Positions 35,065 to 47,589 of a stretch of 64,000 bases of DNA are shown in pieces. Within the stretch, counting starts at the first letter, position 1. Every line of letters starts with the position of its first letter. The notes below the pieces were generated by a model. That model searched no databases and was not told the DNA's origin. It was given only the letters and a program-made list of their open reading frames with translations. Source of the DNA: Escallonia rubra (taxonomy: Eukaryota; Streptophyta; Magnoliopsida; Escalloniales; Escalloniaceae); contig JAVXUO010002690.1 in NCBI GenBank assembly GCA_033065855.1, positions 186,001 through 250,000 of the forward strand. The letters run 5' to 3'. Made by a program: the position numbers and the translations under genes.

Positions 35065-38000
35065 ATGGCTCGTCAGCATTTGCACGAGCTGTTGAAAGAA
35101 GATCAAGAGCCATTCCAGTTGAAAAGCTACATTGATGACCGGCGTTTACAGCTCAAGAACAAACCCACCACCAGACCCACAACATTGCAAGTCAAGAAGC
35201 GCAAATCTATTGTTGAAGCCTCGGCTTCCACCTCAAACCGTAGCGTCTGCAAGCAAGCCTGCTTTAGTTTCTCGTTCCACGACTCTCCAGATGTCAGAAG
35301 ATCGCCGCTGATCAATTTTTCGCCGGTGAAAAGTCCATCTAAGAGTCCCAACACCGTTTTTCTACACATTCCGGCCAGAACTGCCTCTTTGCTTTTAGAA
35401 GCCGCAATGAGGATTCAAAAGCAGCAGTCATCAACTTGTAGTTCTAAACCCAAATCCACAAAAAACGTGGGGTTTGGGTTACTGGGTTCTCTTCTGAGGA
35501 AATTGAGAGACAAAAACCGGACAAAAAAACGTGAGATTGTTGGAAGTGAGGAGGTGGACGAAAATTTGGTGGGTGTGGAAGATAAGATTGTTCATGAGTT
35601 GGGTTTCTCTTGTAATAACAGTAGGCTTAGTAGCGCTGGCTGGTCTGAGAGCAATGAAGAGAAATCTTTGGATATGGATACTTCCAGTAGTTGCAGTAGG
35701 TCCGAGGACTTGGAAGAGAGAGAAAATGGTGGGTTTGATTCTTGTGAGAAGCACTTCTGTTCAAGCCCTTTAAGTCCTTTTCGTTTTTCACTTCAGAGAA
35801 GCCCTTCCGACCGAAGTACGCCGGAGTTTTTATCGCCGGCGGCGTCTCCCAGCCGCTGCATCAAACAGGTTCGGCTTGATATTTGGTCATATTATGTACA
35901 TGTGATGACTCTGTGTGTGTGTGTGTACAATGTGGTTTGACAGAGTCAACTCGTGTCTCAGCTGTGTGAGCTGGACTGTTTGGACTAACCGGCAAAACTG
36001 AATCGCTGGCCGGAATGTCCCCCTTGAATGACAAAGATGCACATGATTATTTTTCTACAGTTTTAGATAATGCAGTCAATGTTGAGGGTTTTATATGTCA
36101 TTTTGTCTCTGGTTATCTGCACATTTCTGTTTGTGTGGTAAACTGTACTTTGGATCACAATCTCTGCCACAAAAATCTTTTCTTAAACACACTTGCCCAG
36201 AAAATAATTTTCCGAAAAATGACAAATCTGGATTTTATTTTTTGAATCGGACCCCTGGATAACAGTCCAAAATCCTTCAGTTCAGCCACCCAAAGCTTAC
36301 ATTATTGTGAAGTTAACATCTAAAGAATGTGCTAGAAAAGTCAACATTCGACATTTCTGAATCATGGATTTTAGCACAAGATGACAATGCTAATTACATA
36401 ATTGTATTGTTGTCGGAGCAACAGTAAGCTTGCTTTATTGTGACCGGAACCTTTACTCAAAAACTGCCGTAAAGCTGTGTCACTGTGATGAAAGGCTCGT
36501 GCACCAGGCCTCCCTGCTGGTGTAAAGAGTTTATACATGATTGGGCATTTAAACTGCAAATTATTGGTGCTTATTAGAGTTTTACAATGACGTAAAATTG
36601 GTACGCTGGCCTCCCGGTGGTTGTAAGGAGAATTTATATATATGGGAACTTAGAAAGCAAGATATATCACTTGTTATCATGTATCTGAAGTTATGTTAAT
36701 GTTTGATAGATATCCTGCTTAAATTTGTTTCGAGTACATGTCAACTATATACTTGACATTCTAGCATTTGCTGATTATGGTTCTTCTTAAATTAGGAGGA
36801 ACAGATAGACGAAGCAGAGAGCTTAGGAAAAACCCAACTAGAGGAGGAGGAAAAGGAACAGTTCAGTCCTGTATCGGTGTTGGATCCTCCATTTGAAGAC
36901 GATGATGAAGAACGCGAAGGTGGCGACGAGGTTGAGGACGAGGAGGAGGAGGATGTTTATGATCTTGAATGCAGCTATGCACATATGCAGAGTACGTACT
37001 AGTTACTTGTTACATGCACGTAAATCTTTCAATTTGTTCAGCTCCATATCGGTTGTGTGGTCCTTTTCAACATACATGGTACATGCATTGGTTTAGACTT
37101 TTATGCTTGGTGAATAGATTCAGAAGGTGTCGTGATCAACGTTGATTATATCGATTTTGAAATCTGAATTATTTGTGGGATCAATGAGAACTTTCTTGAT
37201 CGTAGTGTACAAATGGTTGTACGCAAAAAGTGTACTACAGCAATGAGGTGTGCAACAATTTTCTGTTATTTGTGACCTCATTTGGTCTGTAAATTAGACA
37301 ATGCTAACATGGTCATAACTTCGTGTGCGACCCACATCTAGGTGGTGGGGATAAAATCCTTAATGGCCATCGTCCTTGCGAGTTCAATGAACTGTAGCAA
37401 TCATCCATCTTCTGTTGGCGGATTTTTCTGGCTTTGCTGTTTGTTTGGTGGTTTTGATCTTGACATGAACTTATTTTTCAGAGGAAGCCTTTCTATCATG
37501 GTCTCACTACCCTACCAATCTATTCTGACTTCAGAAGCAAGCTGCAATATCACCTGATCTGGATATAATAATTCTTTTGTACCTAACTATTTTTGAATTT
37601 ATTTCTCGTACTTCTTTGCGTTAGAAATTATCTGGTACCCTTTCATCCTTTATAGCTTTGTGTGGGACTGAATTCGTACGGGGTTGAATTCCCTCTTAAT
37701 CTTTCAGCATTTGCTTTGTGGGGCAGTAATCATCTTAATCAGCACCTTTTTGCTTAAACTGCCTAGTTTATTTTAGTATCGGGGTGCCGGTTCAGCCAGA
37801 AATTTAGCTTCAAAAGTCTATATAACATTTATCATACTGCATGTAGGAAAGGTCCCTATAAATGAAGGTACTCTAGGAAATTAGTTGGCAGATCAAATGA
37901 AGTAACTATGAAAGAAGGAACTCTAGGAACTCAAGCCATAACAGAAGGGGGATATCTTTCCTCACTCAATTATAACAGAGATGCATCATCTTATCTAGTC

Positions 38001-38656
38001 TATATCCCCGCTACAATGCATAGCAGCATAAGCATTTTCTCTCCAGCTACTGCGTTCTCCTTTATAAATTACCTATAATCAAGAACGTAACTTGTAGCCT
38101 TTTTCAGATTCTCATTTTCTTTCAACTCCCCTTGCTTGCAGGAACCAAACAACAGCTTCTGCAAAAGCTTCGTAGGTTCGAGAGACTGGCAGAGTTGGAC
38201 CCTATTGAACTTGAGAAAAGAATGCTAGAAGAACAAAGTGACGAAGATGATGATGATCACCTAGTGGACGACGAGGAGTGTGATTGTAATGATGCGTTAT
38301 TTTACAGTGAAGAGATTGTTGATACCTTTGTCAGAGAAGTGTTGAGCAGATCGAGTTTTCAGCATCTTAGGAAAATTCCAGGCGACATGAAAAGGTTGGT
38401 ATCAGACCTCATTGCCGAGGAAAGAAAGAATTGCGTAGATGATAATGAAGTGGTGACCGAGCGCGTTTCCAAGAGGTTGGATTCATGGAAGGGAGTGGAA
38501 TCAAACACCATTGACATGATGGTAGAACTGGATTTCAGAAGAGAGATAGGTGGATGGAAGAGGTATGATCAGGAGCAAATGGGAGAGACGGCGATGGAAA
38601 TTGAGCTCGCTATATTCGGGTTGTTGCTGGAAGAACTATCAGAAGAACTAGTCTAA
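35065..38656 (+). CDS. TRM27/TRM28-like protein (TON1-recruiting-motif / DUF4378-like)
   Basis: Three exons: 35065-35868, 36796-36991 and 38142-38656 (stop TAA 38654-38656). Introns are phase 0 and phase 1 with GT..AG borders. The protein is 504 residues. The N-terminus has LLKEDQEPFQLKSYIDDRRL (residues 9-28), a proline/serine-rich stretch SPVKSPSKSPNTVF, and a basic region around LGSLLRKLRDKNRTKK. Exon 2 holds EEQIDEAESL, EQFSPVSVLDPPFEDDDEE and a run of Asp/Glu. Exon 3 holds QQLLQKLRRFERLAELDP, a helix-like LFYSEEIVDTFVREVL, and the C-terminal ELDFRREIGGWKRYDQEQMG..EIELAIFGLLLEELSEELV pattern typical of TRM/DUF4378 C-termini. Known TRM proteins bind TON1 and act at cortical microtubules and the preprophase band; that role is inferred here. 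The ATG is the first in frame. A candidate poly(A) signal lies at 38704-38709. Confidence 0.85.
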
Positions 38657-40744
38657 TTAGTTGGAGTTTAATGGAAACCTTTGTGGTGTTTCTGTTTAGT
38701 CCAAATAAATTTTGGTTCCTCAAAGTTCATTTCATTAAAAGGATCATAGTCTGACTTTGCACTGTGGAGGGATAGGCTAATCACAAGTGTCTAAGATTAA
38801 ACCCTAGTAGTATCTGGGTTAGATGGTAGTAGCATGGTATGATGTACATGTATCATAGTTTGTAGTTGGGAAGGTATATGTATCCTTGCTTATTGAGACA
38901 TGAGGTCTACTATATTACTATAACCCTTTATTTTCCTTGAGGAAAGGGAGAGTATTTCTGTTCTAAAATTTCATCTGCTCTAAAAGTTTAAGCTGGTAGG
39001 AAATGAACTTAACAATGTACTCCATGCTTTAATATTTTTTTACGTGCAAGACCCGGATGCACGTGGATAGACAGACATAATGAAGTGCACCAGAACATAA
39101 GACATAAATATATAGGGTGCAAATTGCACTATAATGAACGAGAATCAAATATGCAAGCATGAAGAATCAAACTCAAGACCTTGCGAAATCATAGCTCGGC
39201 TGCCATGTTAAGTCACTATCTAGTATCTACTCTAAAAGTTTAAGTTACTACGGTACAGACTCAACAATCGATATCATGCTTTACATGTTTTAAGAAAGAC
39301 CGCGGAAAGACTGCTTCAGAAATTTTATCAAGTTCATGCCTTAGGCGTTTCTTACTGGTAAAAGGATTATGGCAAAGAAAGATCAAACACCTGCCGACAC
39401 TGAAACATAATTCTAAGATGGAATTTTCAGCAAGGAATAAGATTCCTGGCCTTTTCCCCAGGAAAGAACAAAAGCCATGAAAGCAGCCTTTAATTACCTT
39501 TGTTTCCCATGAATAGAAGCAGCATCTCTTGTTTTTTTCCTTTTAGCATTAGCATCTTTCTTTCCTCTAATCCATTTGTGCTAAACACCCACACCAATAA
39601 TCTCTCTATTCTATTCAATGCTTGGTCATGAAGCTGCCTTTTCAATAAGGTTAACCAACTTTCAACCGTCAATATAAGAAGTACAAATACCATTAAACAA
39701 GTTCACAGTTACCTCCATTATTGCCAAGAGAAAGCTAAGTATTTGGAGAGAATGTGGCAAAAAGCTTACACTTTATGCCATGCCAAGCCATTTTCTGTTC
39801 AACCAATTAAATAAAAAGTACCAACTACATGGTATTGGGAGAAATTAAAAACTCTAGAAATGGTCACTGTCTTTCTCTATCAAGTTGGGTTCACGAGGAG
39901 TCACCAACAAGGAATGGGCGGAGTAGGACAAAGGGTTTTGCGAAACCTTGATTAGTATACTCCAACTACCAAGAATGGGAAGCCCAATATCTGGGTTTTC
40001 ATGTTTTTTAGCACTTTAAAGGCCATTCCCAAATAAAATAGAGGTAAAGTTTTGATATGAATTCTTCACTTGTAAAGGAAAATTGCATTTTCGAGCTGCG
40101 ACTTCGAGCCGAAAGACAACTTGTAACCACCACTAAAAACAAAGCGATTAGAAAAAAATGTTTTCTTTTTTTATAGATAAAATCAAGTCTCATGATTCAC
40201 AATAAAACATGTTTGAATATTATAGACATATTAATTATTGTAGCAACTGCTTGGAAGTATCAAACTTAGATGTATTGCAAAAGTATCCCAAAAAAGAAAA
40301 AAAGAAATTTCCTCTGGTGATGAAAGAACCCTTTATGGTACCCTGGTTTGGAAATGAATTTTTTTTTTATATATATTGAGTACCTTGTTGGTTATAAATA
40401 TCCTAACTCATCGTCAATGGCAACCATGTTCTTGTACCTTTTTTAGTTTTTTGATTACTTGGGTTGGGATAAGAATTACAAGGAAAGCAGTGGCCAATAG
40501 TTGAAGGTTTTGATGTTTGGTGAGACCACTAATCGCTCAAAAAGCTGGACATGGTGGTTGCGTGTTGGCTTTAGAATATTCATGCAAACCAATTATTTTG
40601 TCTTTGAACCGGCCAAAAAGAGTACTTTGGGGGCTTGAAGGATTCTGAACTGAAAAATCAATTGCTTTATAGGTTGGGTTGATCATATTAGATCATTTAC
40701 TCCAACTGTCCTGGAAAGTATTTCAAAAATTAAGACCCTTATCG
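38657..40744. other. 3' flank of TRM-like gene and intergenic
   Basis: AT-rich. Around 38970-39270 a related phrase CTCTAAAAGTTTAAG occurs twice (about 38978 and 39230). The minus strand between them reads like a tRNA-derived SINE (GCAGCCGAGC..TTGAGTTTGATTC), but no TSD was found. No gene supported. Confidence 0.4.
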
Positions 40745-41893
40745 CACTATAACAAAAAAGACTTTTAGCGACGGGCAACTCCGTCGCTAAAAGTCTCCTT
40801 TCCGTCGGAAAAGACTTTTAGCGACGGAATGTCCGTCGCTACATTCCGTCGCTAAAAGTCCGTTGTAAAAAATTCCGTTGCTAAAAGTTTAGCGGCGGAA
40901 TGTTGTCATCCGTCGGAAAAAGTTTAACTTTTAGCGACGGATTATATTATCTTTAGCGACGGATTTTTCCGTCGCTAAAGATAATTTTGGTATTTTCGCT
41001 TTTTATGTTTCTCGAAATTAATTTCTGAAAATACTTTTAGCGACGGAATATTCTATCGCTAATAGTATTACCGACGAATTTTTGCTAAAAATTCTTAGCA
41101 GCATAGGAGACCTTTTAGCGACGGAAAATCCGTCGCTAAAAGTCTTTTCCTAAAATTTGAAACTTTTTGCAACATATTTCCGTCGCGAAAAACCATCTAT
41201 GATTTGTTTAAAATACTTATGACAACGTAATTTCGTCGCTGAAAATCCATCAGCAAAAATTGAAAAAACTATTTTTCAATTGTTTTTATCTTTTAAAAAT
41301 CCAAACTTGCTTTCTGTATTTGAATTCATACGAACAATTAAATCCACTAATCCATCCGACAATCAACCCTAATCAACCAATATATTGAAAATTTTATTCT
41401 TTAAACTGACATTCATTCTTTACCAAATTTGACATCATACAAATAAGATTTAAGTCATACACCATCAATTAACACTTAAATACTAACTTTTTCTAAATAT
41501 AATAGATCACATTGAACATATTCCAAAATAAAATTACAAGTTTCATTGAAACGAAAAAATATAAACCAGAACATTGCTCCAAAAGCCTGCACAATACTCC
41601 CAAGATAGGCACTCAATTCTAATTGTGCCTGAAAGAACATGTACATTACCCACTATATAAATGAAAAATGCTTTAGGTATATGATGAGAACTACATAACA
41701 CTTATATTTTCTTCTGAAAGAACAAAGATATAAATATTCTGAAAGAACAAAGATATTTTAGCACCATCCTTTTTGTTTCCGACTGCCATCCTACATTGCA
41801 TTACTATTACACTTTTAGAGTTACTTTAGATTCAAAAACCCTAGCCCCAGTGCATGTTAGCCCTGTCAAGATCACTTCACATACATAAATGAT

Positions 41894-41895
<2 letters not shown>

Positions 41896-41944
<49 letters not shown>
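41896..41944 (+). repeat. (TC)n microsatellite inside the CACTA element
   Basis: About 24 uninterrupted TC units read directly. Confidence 0.9.
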
Positions 41945-41946
<2 letters not shown>

Positions 41947-42489
41947 GCTCTTCACAAGAGTACCAAGAGGAACACATAACACAGAGCTCTTAGAACTGCT
42001 AAAAACCCCACCACTTGCTCATCTACTCAAAATTTGAATCCAATAAAAAACACCATCATTAACCTAATTGCTACAATCATACATGAGTGTGTTATTTGCC
42101 TATACACTCACACACAGCTACACCTACCCATGTACTTTTTAAATACAATATTTGTATTCAACCTTTTACTAAGGGGAATCATGATTTTCTTTCTTAGAGT
42201 CCATAACAAACTTGGCACTTTGACATGACTTGACTTTGGATAGATAGATTATCATCATCACTATGAACCTGATTTGTGCAGGCCACACAATATGAAGCCA
42301 AGTGTGTATATTTCATGACTAGATATGTTCAAGGCACATTTTGATTTCCAAAATAGCAATATCATTTATGTTGTTGATCCAGAGAATGTTACAACACTGC
42401 CATCGTCGCTTCATGTCATCACTTGAAGCAAAGCAATCTCAAATCACAACATGATGACCATACTTAGTACAAGTAAACGTGTGTCCATT

Positions 42490-42700
42490 TCAGCTGGGTT
42501 CAAAGAACTTTAGCTTAAGTCTGTTGTTGACCATACTCCAAATACCACCAAGCTAAAAGCAATGCCCAACCAAGGGTCCAATTTAGATACCAATTGAAGC
42601 TGAACTTGGCTGGTCTTTATATGAGAACCCACAAGAAGCAAGGGTAATACAATGTGACTGGAAGAGTTCCTCCTAACAAGCCAGCAAGACTAGCCAAGAA
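42490..42700 (-). pseudogene. Captured C-terminus of an AAAP-family amino acid transporter
   Basis: Read on the minus strand: FLASLAGLLGGTLPVTLYYP, CFLWVLI, then a stop (TAA), RPAKFSFNWYLNWTLGW, and after a frameshift LGIAFSLVVFGVWS, and finally LKLKFFEPS with a stop at 42490-42492. The order (small-residue membrane helix, YPCFxW, (K)RPAKFS..W..NW, another hydrophobic helix, LK(F)F.PS end) matches the C-terminus of LHT-type amino acid/auxin permease family transporters. One in-frame stop and at least one frameshift make it non-functional as a transporter. It lies wholly within the CACTA element, so it is a captured fragment. Confidence 0.75.
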
Positions 42701-43002
42701 AGTTTTTTTGGAAATTACTCAAACAATTAAGAACCAAAAGAAATGTCACTGCAAGAAGTCCTCTCGCAATGTCATGACTATGCGATCTAATTAAAGAATT
42801 AGAACTGAGATAAAACTTTTACTAAACTTTTTTACTTGGGCAAACATTTCTTTGTTCTTCCTGTCCGCTAAATCCTAAAATTAAACTAAATGACCAATCA
42901 TCGCGAAATTAATGCCGAACATAGCTCTTTTTTCCTTTTCAGTTATCAAGCAAACACACCAGGAACAATTTCACTCGAAACTCTAAGAGAATGATGTGAT
43001 AC

Positions 43003-43078
43003 CTGCAAGAATAGAGACCATCCTCATGGCCTTCCGCTTGCCTTTGTCATGGTGTAAATCCAGTTTCAAAATAAATTT
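43003..43078 (-). pseudogene. Captured, intact HMA-domain exon (HIPP-like)
   Basis: A 76-bp minus-strand exon preceded by TTGTTGTGGCAG (acceptor) and followed by GTATCACA (donor). It reads KFILKLDLHHDKGKRKAMRM then VSILA, with one base carried over for the next codon. This is the beta-alpha start of the heavy-metal-associated domain of HIPP-type proteins that lack the CxxC pair. In that family I recall exon 2 starting at just this point after a tiny 'MK' exon. The frame is open and both splice sites look usable, but exon 1 and exon 3 were not found nearby. It sits in the CACTA element about 300 bp upstream (minus sense) of the transporter fragment. Confidence 0.7.
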
Positions 43079-43299
43079 CTGCCACAACAAAATAATAAAC
43101 AAGCGATTCATATAGAGCCTTCTTACAACCAGCCAATAAAACCAGATCTAGATAGATGTTCGATTTACTGACATCAAAGATCTAATTTAAAGTTAGCAAA
43201 CTTAATGAAAGGATAATAGAATTAAATCACGTAGACACACAACATACATAGTGGGATCTTATATAGAATTAAAGAACCAAAAAGTTTTAGAAGTAAAGA

Positions 43300-43545
43300 A
43301 CCAGTGTGGTATCACGAAAACGATGTTGCTTGGTAGACGCGGAGGGAGCGCTGGTTGAGGCGGCGGCAGCAAGGCGGTGGGCCTGTGGTTGGGGTGATGA
43401 CGCCGTCGGGGAAGAAGAGAGGTAGCGGAGGTAGGCGGTGGCCTACAGTGGATGTCGGATGAGCTAAGTGCGAGAGAGTGGGAAGGAAGAGAAGAATAGG
43501 TGCGGCCGTGAGAAAGTAAGGAGGATTAGGGTTTTTAATAGCATT
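43300..43545 (-). other. Gene-5'-end-like fragment in the CACTA element
   Basis: On the minus strand this reads AAAAACCCTAATCCTCC (a telo-box as found at many plant gene starts), then a CT-rich leader and a GC-rich stretch with short proline/serine/arginine-rich frames. This is the usual look of a plant promoter/5' UTR/first exon and unlike the AT-rich surroundings. No protein family could be named, and a link to the HMA exon downstream is not shown. Confidence 0.4.
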
Positions 43546-44484
43546 TCCGAAATATTGTACCCAAAAAAATCAAAAAGCATTGTTCCCAACCTATTCTGGT
43601 CGTACTCAAAGGCCCACTGTGGTCCCATTTTGCATGACACGTCCGTACAAGCAAAAGTCATTTTTAACGCTCACAACCGGTTAAAGCATGCACGCTCAAG
43701 TCACGTGCACTTCTCACTTTCGTCACGTTACTTCGTCATTAAGAAGCTCATTTTCGCACGAAGCCTTATCACGCTTCGACCGTCGCCCGTCGATACGCCA
43801 TGGCACTTGCCCAAGGAGGTTGGCCTTGGCCTCCCCCTTGGGGTCGGCCTCGGCCTTGGCCTTCCCCGTGGGGTCGGCCTCGGCCTTGGCCTCCCCATTG
43901 GGGTCAGCCTCGGCCTCCCCATTGGGGTCGGCCACGGCTCCCCTTGAGGTTGGCCTTGGCCTTCCCCGAAGGGTTGGCCTTTGGCATCCATCCTTAGCAC
44001 ATTCACTTCTCTTCAAGGGACCATACATAACTCTGCGACCCCCGTCGCCCGGACACAACTCCGTGACCCAGTCGCCCGGACACGGACATAACTCCGTGAC
44101 CCCGTCGCCCGGACACAACTCCGCGACCCCCATCGCCGGCGTCCGGACGTCGCACTTCAACACTTCGTTGTGCCCGTGCGCCGCGCCGCTGATACAGTCG
44201 TGCCCCCAGGCTCTCTATCACACTATCGTGCTCCTGGCACCATACGCACTATGTCGCGCCCATGCGCCACCATTGACACAAACGTGCCCCCGACACCTTA
44301 CGCACTCCGTCGCGCCCGTGCACCGCGCCACTAACATAGACGTGCCCGCGGCACCTTACGCACTTCATCGCGCCCATGCGCCATAATCATGTTACATGCC
44401 CCCGGGCACCACACTCATTCATCACACCATACGCACATTGCCTTGGTCATGGAACATGCTTCAACCCACTCTCCGGAGTGTACA

Positions 44485-45065
44485 TCATCCTGCGGGGATA
44501 GGTGACTCCTCCGGGACACTATCTCCGCCAGGGAGCTCTTCAACTCGCCTTCCGCCAGGTAGACGGCTCCTCCGTGATGCTACCTCGGCCAGTCGGGTAG
44601 ACGGCTCCTTCGGGATGCTACCTTGACATGCTCCGAGTGCTCCGGCACAAGGACTCACCTGTGGGGATAGGCGACTCTTCCGGGACACTATTTCCGCCAG
44701 GGAGCTCTTCAACTCCCCTTCCGCTAGGTAGACGGCTCCACCGGGATGCTACCTCGGCCAGTCGGGTAGACGGATCCTCCGGGATGCTACCTTGACATGC
44801 TCCGAGTGCTCTGGCATAAGGACTCACCCGCGGGGATAGGCGACTCCTCCGGGACACTATCTCTTCTAGGGAGCTCTTTAACTCCCCTTCCGCCAGGTAG
44901 AAGGGTCCTCCGGGATCTTTGCCAGGGAGCTCTAAGTGCTCCAGCACGAAGACTCCACTTCTGCCAGGTAGACGGCTCCTCCGGGATGCTACCTTGGCCG
45001 GCCAGGTAGACGGCTCCTCCGGGATGCTACCTCGGCCTGCGGAATAGGTGACTCTTCCGGGACAC
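44485..45065. repeat. Long tandem repeat in the 5' LTR
   Basis: About 3.5 units of the same 160-170-bp pattern seen at 25160-25790 and 49970-50665: GGGATAGGTGACTCCTCCGG, ACACTATCTCCGCCAGGGAG, CCAGGTAGACGGCTCCTCCG and CTCCGAGTGCTCCGGCAC. Confidence 0.85.
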
Positions 45066-45474
45066 TATCTCTGTCAGGGTGCCTGCGTGACTGGCCTACG
45101 TGCTCCGGCACTGGGGGCTTGCGTCGGCACCCCTAGGGACTATGACCCCCGGGTCACTCTGAGACGGAAGAAGGTCTTCGGAGGGCATCGCGCCTAGTTC
45201 ACCTGGCAGTTGGGCGTCGGGTCTTCCCCACCGCTGCTAGGCCTATGGTACTCCGCAAGAGCTTGGATTGGAGGCTAGATCAAGGGGGTTCTCTGGCCAC
45301 ACTGATGAGGTGGGAGCCAGTCTTTCTTGACAGACATAGGGACGCTGTGCGGGGCAGGCCGAGTGAATATGCGATCTGACAGTCCATAGAGCACCGGCAC
45401 CCGTGGACCCCCCGGTGACGTGTCACTCCCGGGGAGCGCCACGTGTCGGTTTATGACATCATTATCTTAATCTC

Positions 45475-45482
45475 TATAAATA
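45475..45482 (+). promoter_or_regulatory. LTR promoter: TATA box with G-box upstream
   Basis: TATAAATA; CACGTGTC (G-box/ABRE core) lies 35 bp upstream at 45440-45447 and TGACATCAT between them. The trio is kept in the LTRs at 24304-26514 and 48986-51395, and nearly so at 20783-22717, which suggests it drives transcription of the family. The transcript start is presumably about 30 bp downstream. Confidence 0.65.
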
Positions 45483-45801
45483 GAGGTCTTGAGAATTCAT
45501 TTGGAGGACTTCTTCTTCACTCTCTCACATTTTCACTTTCTCACTCTAGAATCCTAGAGAGAGAAACATACAGGACCCTGAATTTGGACCTAAGCATCGG
45601 ACTGTGACTGTCGTCGTGTATTCATCCTGCGCCATCGCCCTCGCAGTACTGCCACCCTCAGGCTCTGTCTGGGAAGCCCTTGGTCTCTGCCCTTATTCCA
45701 CCCTTGCTGTGTCCTACATCAACATACTTGAAAGCTAACTCGGACTGCAGCCTTTGTGGCACCTCCACGTAGCTACGAACCCACTTTCCTTGACATCATT
45801 T

Positions 45802-45819
45802 TGGCGACTCTGCTGGGGA
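45802..45819 (+). other. Primer binding site, tRNA-Arg-like (Tat/Ogre type)
   Basis: TGGCGACTCTGCTGGGGA, three bases after the 5' LTR. It is close to the TGGCGACTCC.CTGGGGA site used by Ogre-type plant gypsy elements, recalled to pair with tRNA-Arg. Starting TGG (complement of CCA) and position fit a PBS. Confidence 0.8.
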
Positions 45820-45865
45820 GGTGAGCATCGTACTGCAGTCTGTCTATCTTCCGCACTCAGTCTCC

Positions 45866-47589
45866 ATGCCTAGACAACGAAAAGTTACGGGGGCTGCCAG
45901 CCAGGGCCTTATCCATGCCGTGCAAGAAGAGGACCACTAAGGTGAACAAGAGGGGACCAGTGCTGTGCGTCCCCAAGACCATCCACAAACTACCGCACCT
46001 GACATACAAGTTGCAGTCAATGCGGCCATCCAGCAGTTTTCACCCACTATAGCCACTCTTATGACAGCCATGGTAGAAATGCAAAAATCAATCCAAGTCT
46101 TGACTTCACAATCACCGATTTCCCAAAGCCTTAGAGCGCTGCACCCTGTGCCCATTACTCACCCCGTGTTATCCCAAGATCCAGGTTTGGCCTCTCCTGC
46201 TCATATCCAACCTTCAAGGCCTGGGCTAGTTTTGGACACTGCCCAGGTCCCAGTGTCGCAACCACCGCTGCCTTGGTCCTCCGGGCCCTCGACAGTAGGA
46301 CTCGTGGCACCTCAGCCCCCGGCACCACGCCTTGCCCTTGCTCGAAGAACTTCGGAGACTCACGAATCAATTGAGATGGAGCCTAACCCGAACATAACCA
46401 GCCGAAACCTAAACACAAGTCATTCCCCCGGCTTACTCCAGTCGACCTTTCCTGACGACCGGCCTCCAGCAGCTGACACTACCCATGTGCAAACCATGCC
46501 CCAACAAGTTGCTCACCACCACTAACCCCTCTCTACCATCGTTATCCCCTCAATGCCTCAGGCTGTACCGTCTGGGGGCTCTGGTGCTCGGATCATCTCG
46601 ACAGGACACAAACCCTCACATGCGTCGTACGTCACCAAGCATGACCTTGATGCCCTCCTTCACCGTCTCAAGCAGTCATCCTTACCCCATTCCCTCTCTA
46701 AGCTGTCAGGCCATGCTCCCTACTCTGGCAGCCTCGCTACCAAGCCTTACCCCTTCAAGTACAAGCAACCATCCTTCACTTTGTTCAATGGCAAAGAGGG
46801 CAACGCCCGCGAGCACCTCACCCATTTTACTGGCTCCCTAGAGCACTACGGGGAGGATGACACTTTGAAGCTTCGGGAATTTCACAAGTCCCTGACTGGC
46901 CTCGCCTACTCTTGGTATCATCAGATTCCTGACAGTACTATCCATTCATGATCCAGCTCTTCCTTGACAAGTTTTACTATGAGACAGAACGTGTGACCAT
47001 CGTTGACATCACCGGGATCCGCCAAAATCCCAGGAAAGACCTCAACACCTATGTTACGCGTCACTAGTGCTTGGAGTGCACTGACTTCAGCAAGGATGAA
47101 ACCCTTGTGCTCATTTGCATCAAGAACATGAATGACATCTACAAGGTCTACCTTGAAAACCTCGAGCTTCGATCTTGGGGACATCTCAAGGAAGCTACAC
47201 GACACACCTATGACTCGGTCGGTCCGTCAAAGACCCCAAAACCCCAACCTCATATTGTCGTGGCCGTGACAATGGAAGCAGCTAGTAACGACGACAACAA
47301 CCGTAAGCGCCAGTCCCAAGGAAGGGACGGGCGTCCTGACAAGAGAGGGCAGCCGATGCCTGCCCCGGAATACCCGTGTGACTTGAAGACTGTTAGAAAT
47401 CTCCTCGCGACATGGATCGATGACAATGCCATAACCCTGCCCAATGTCGACAATGAACCTACCCCGGAAGACTTAGCCCGTCACAACTACTGCCCCTATC
47501 ATCAGAAGGTCGGTCATGGCCTCAAGTGGTGCAGGGGCCTCAAGTTTGTCTTCGCCGACAAGATTGCGTCTGGAGAGCTCAAACTCTAA
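45866..47589 (+). pseudogene. Decayed gag of the gypsy element
   Basis: The frame opens at ATG 45866 and is broken by stops at 45938-45940 and 46523-46525, a one-base frameshift near 46949 and a stop at 47065-47067, then stays open to 47589. The N-terminal third is proline/glutamine-rich. The core has KYKQPSFTLFNGKEGNAREH, LTHFTGSLEHYGEDDTLKLR, EFHKSLTGLAYSWYHQIP and later LVLICIKNMNDIYKVYLENL, the typical retrotransposon capsid pattern. Near the C-terminus YCPYHQKVGHGLKWCRGLK gives a C..H....H....C-type zinc knuckle. Several lesions look like G-to-A or C-to-T changes (TGG to TAG, for example), as expected after DNA methylation. It cannot make a full-length Gag as it stands. Confidence 0.88.

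Larger units (their letters stand above)
43581..45798 (+). repeat. 5' LTR of the gag-only element
   Basis: Starts TGTTCCCAACCTATTCTGG, ends CCTTGACATCA. In order it contains a conserved head, a CCTTGGCC/GGGGTCGGCC repeat (43819-43980), a 27-28-bp ACTCCGTGACCCCGTCGCCC-type array of about 4 units (44030-44140), a GTGCCCCCGGCACC stretch, the roughly 165-bp array (44485-45065), and the promoter block with CACGTGTC (45440-45447) and TATAAATA (45475-45482). Confidence 0.93.

Noticed and set aside
35127-35754. Antisense open frames inside exon 1 of the TRM-like gene
   Set aside because: Shadows of the coding strand; the sense frame has family motifs and proper splice sites.
39060-39240. tRNA-derived SINE on the minus strand
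   Set aside because: A-box- and B-box-like phrases are suggestive, but no tail, TSD or second copy with the same ends was found.
43688-44386. Long open frame (232 codons) and several others in the GC-rich stretches at 24412-25859, 43468-45009 and 48933-50645
   Set aside because: They lie within LTR minisatellites, run in several frames and both strands at once and have no domain; the frames follow from repeat units free of stops.
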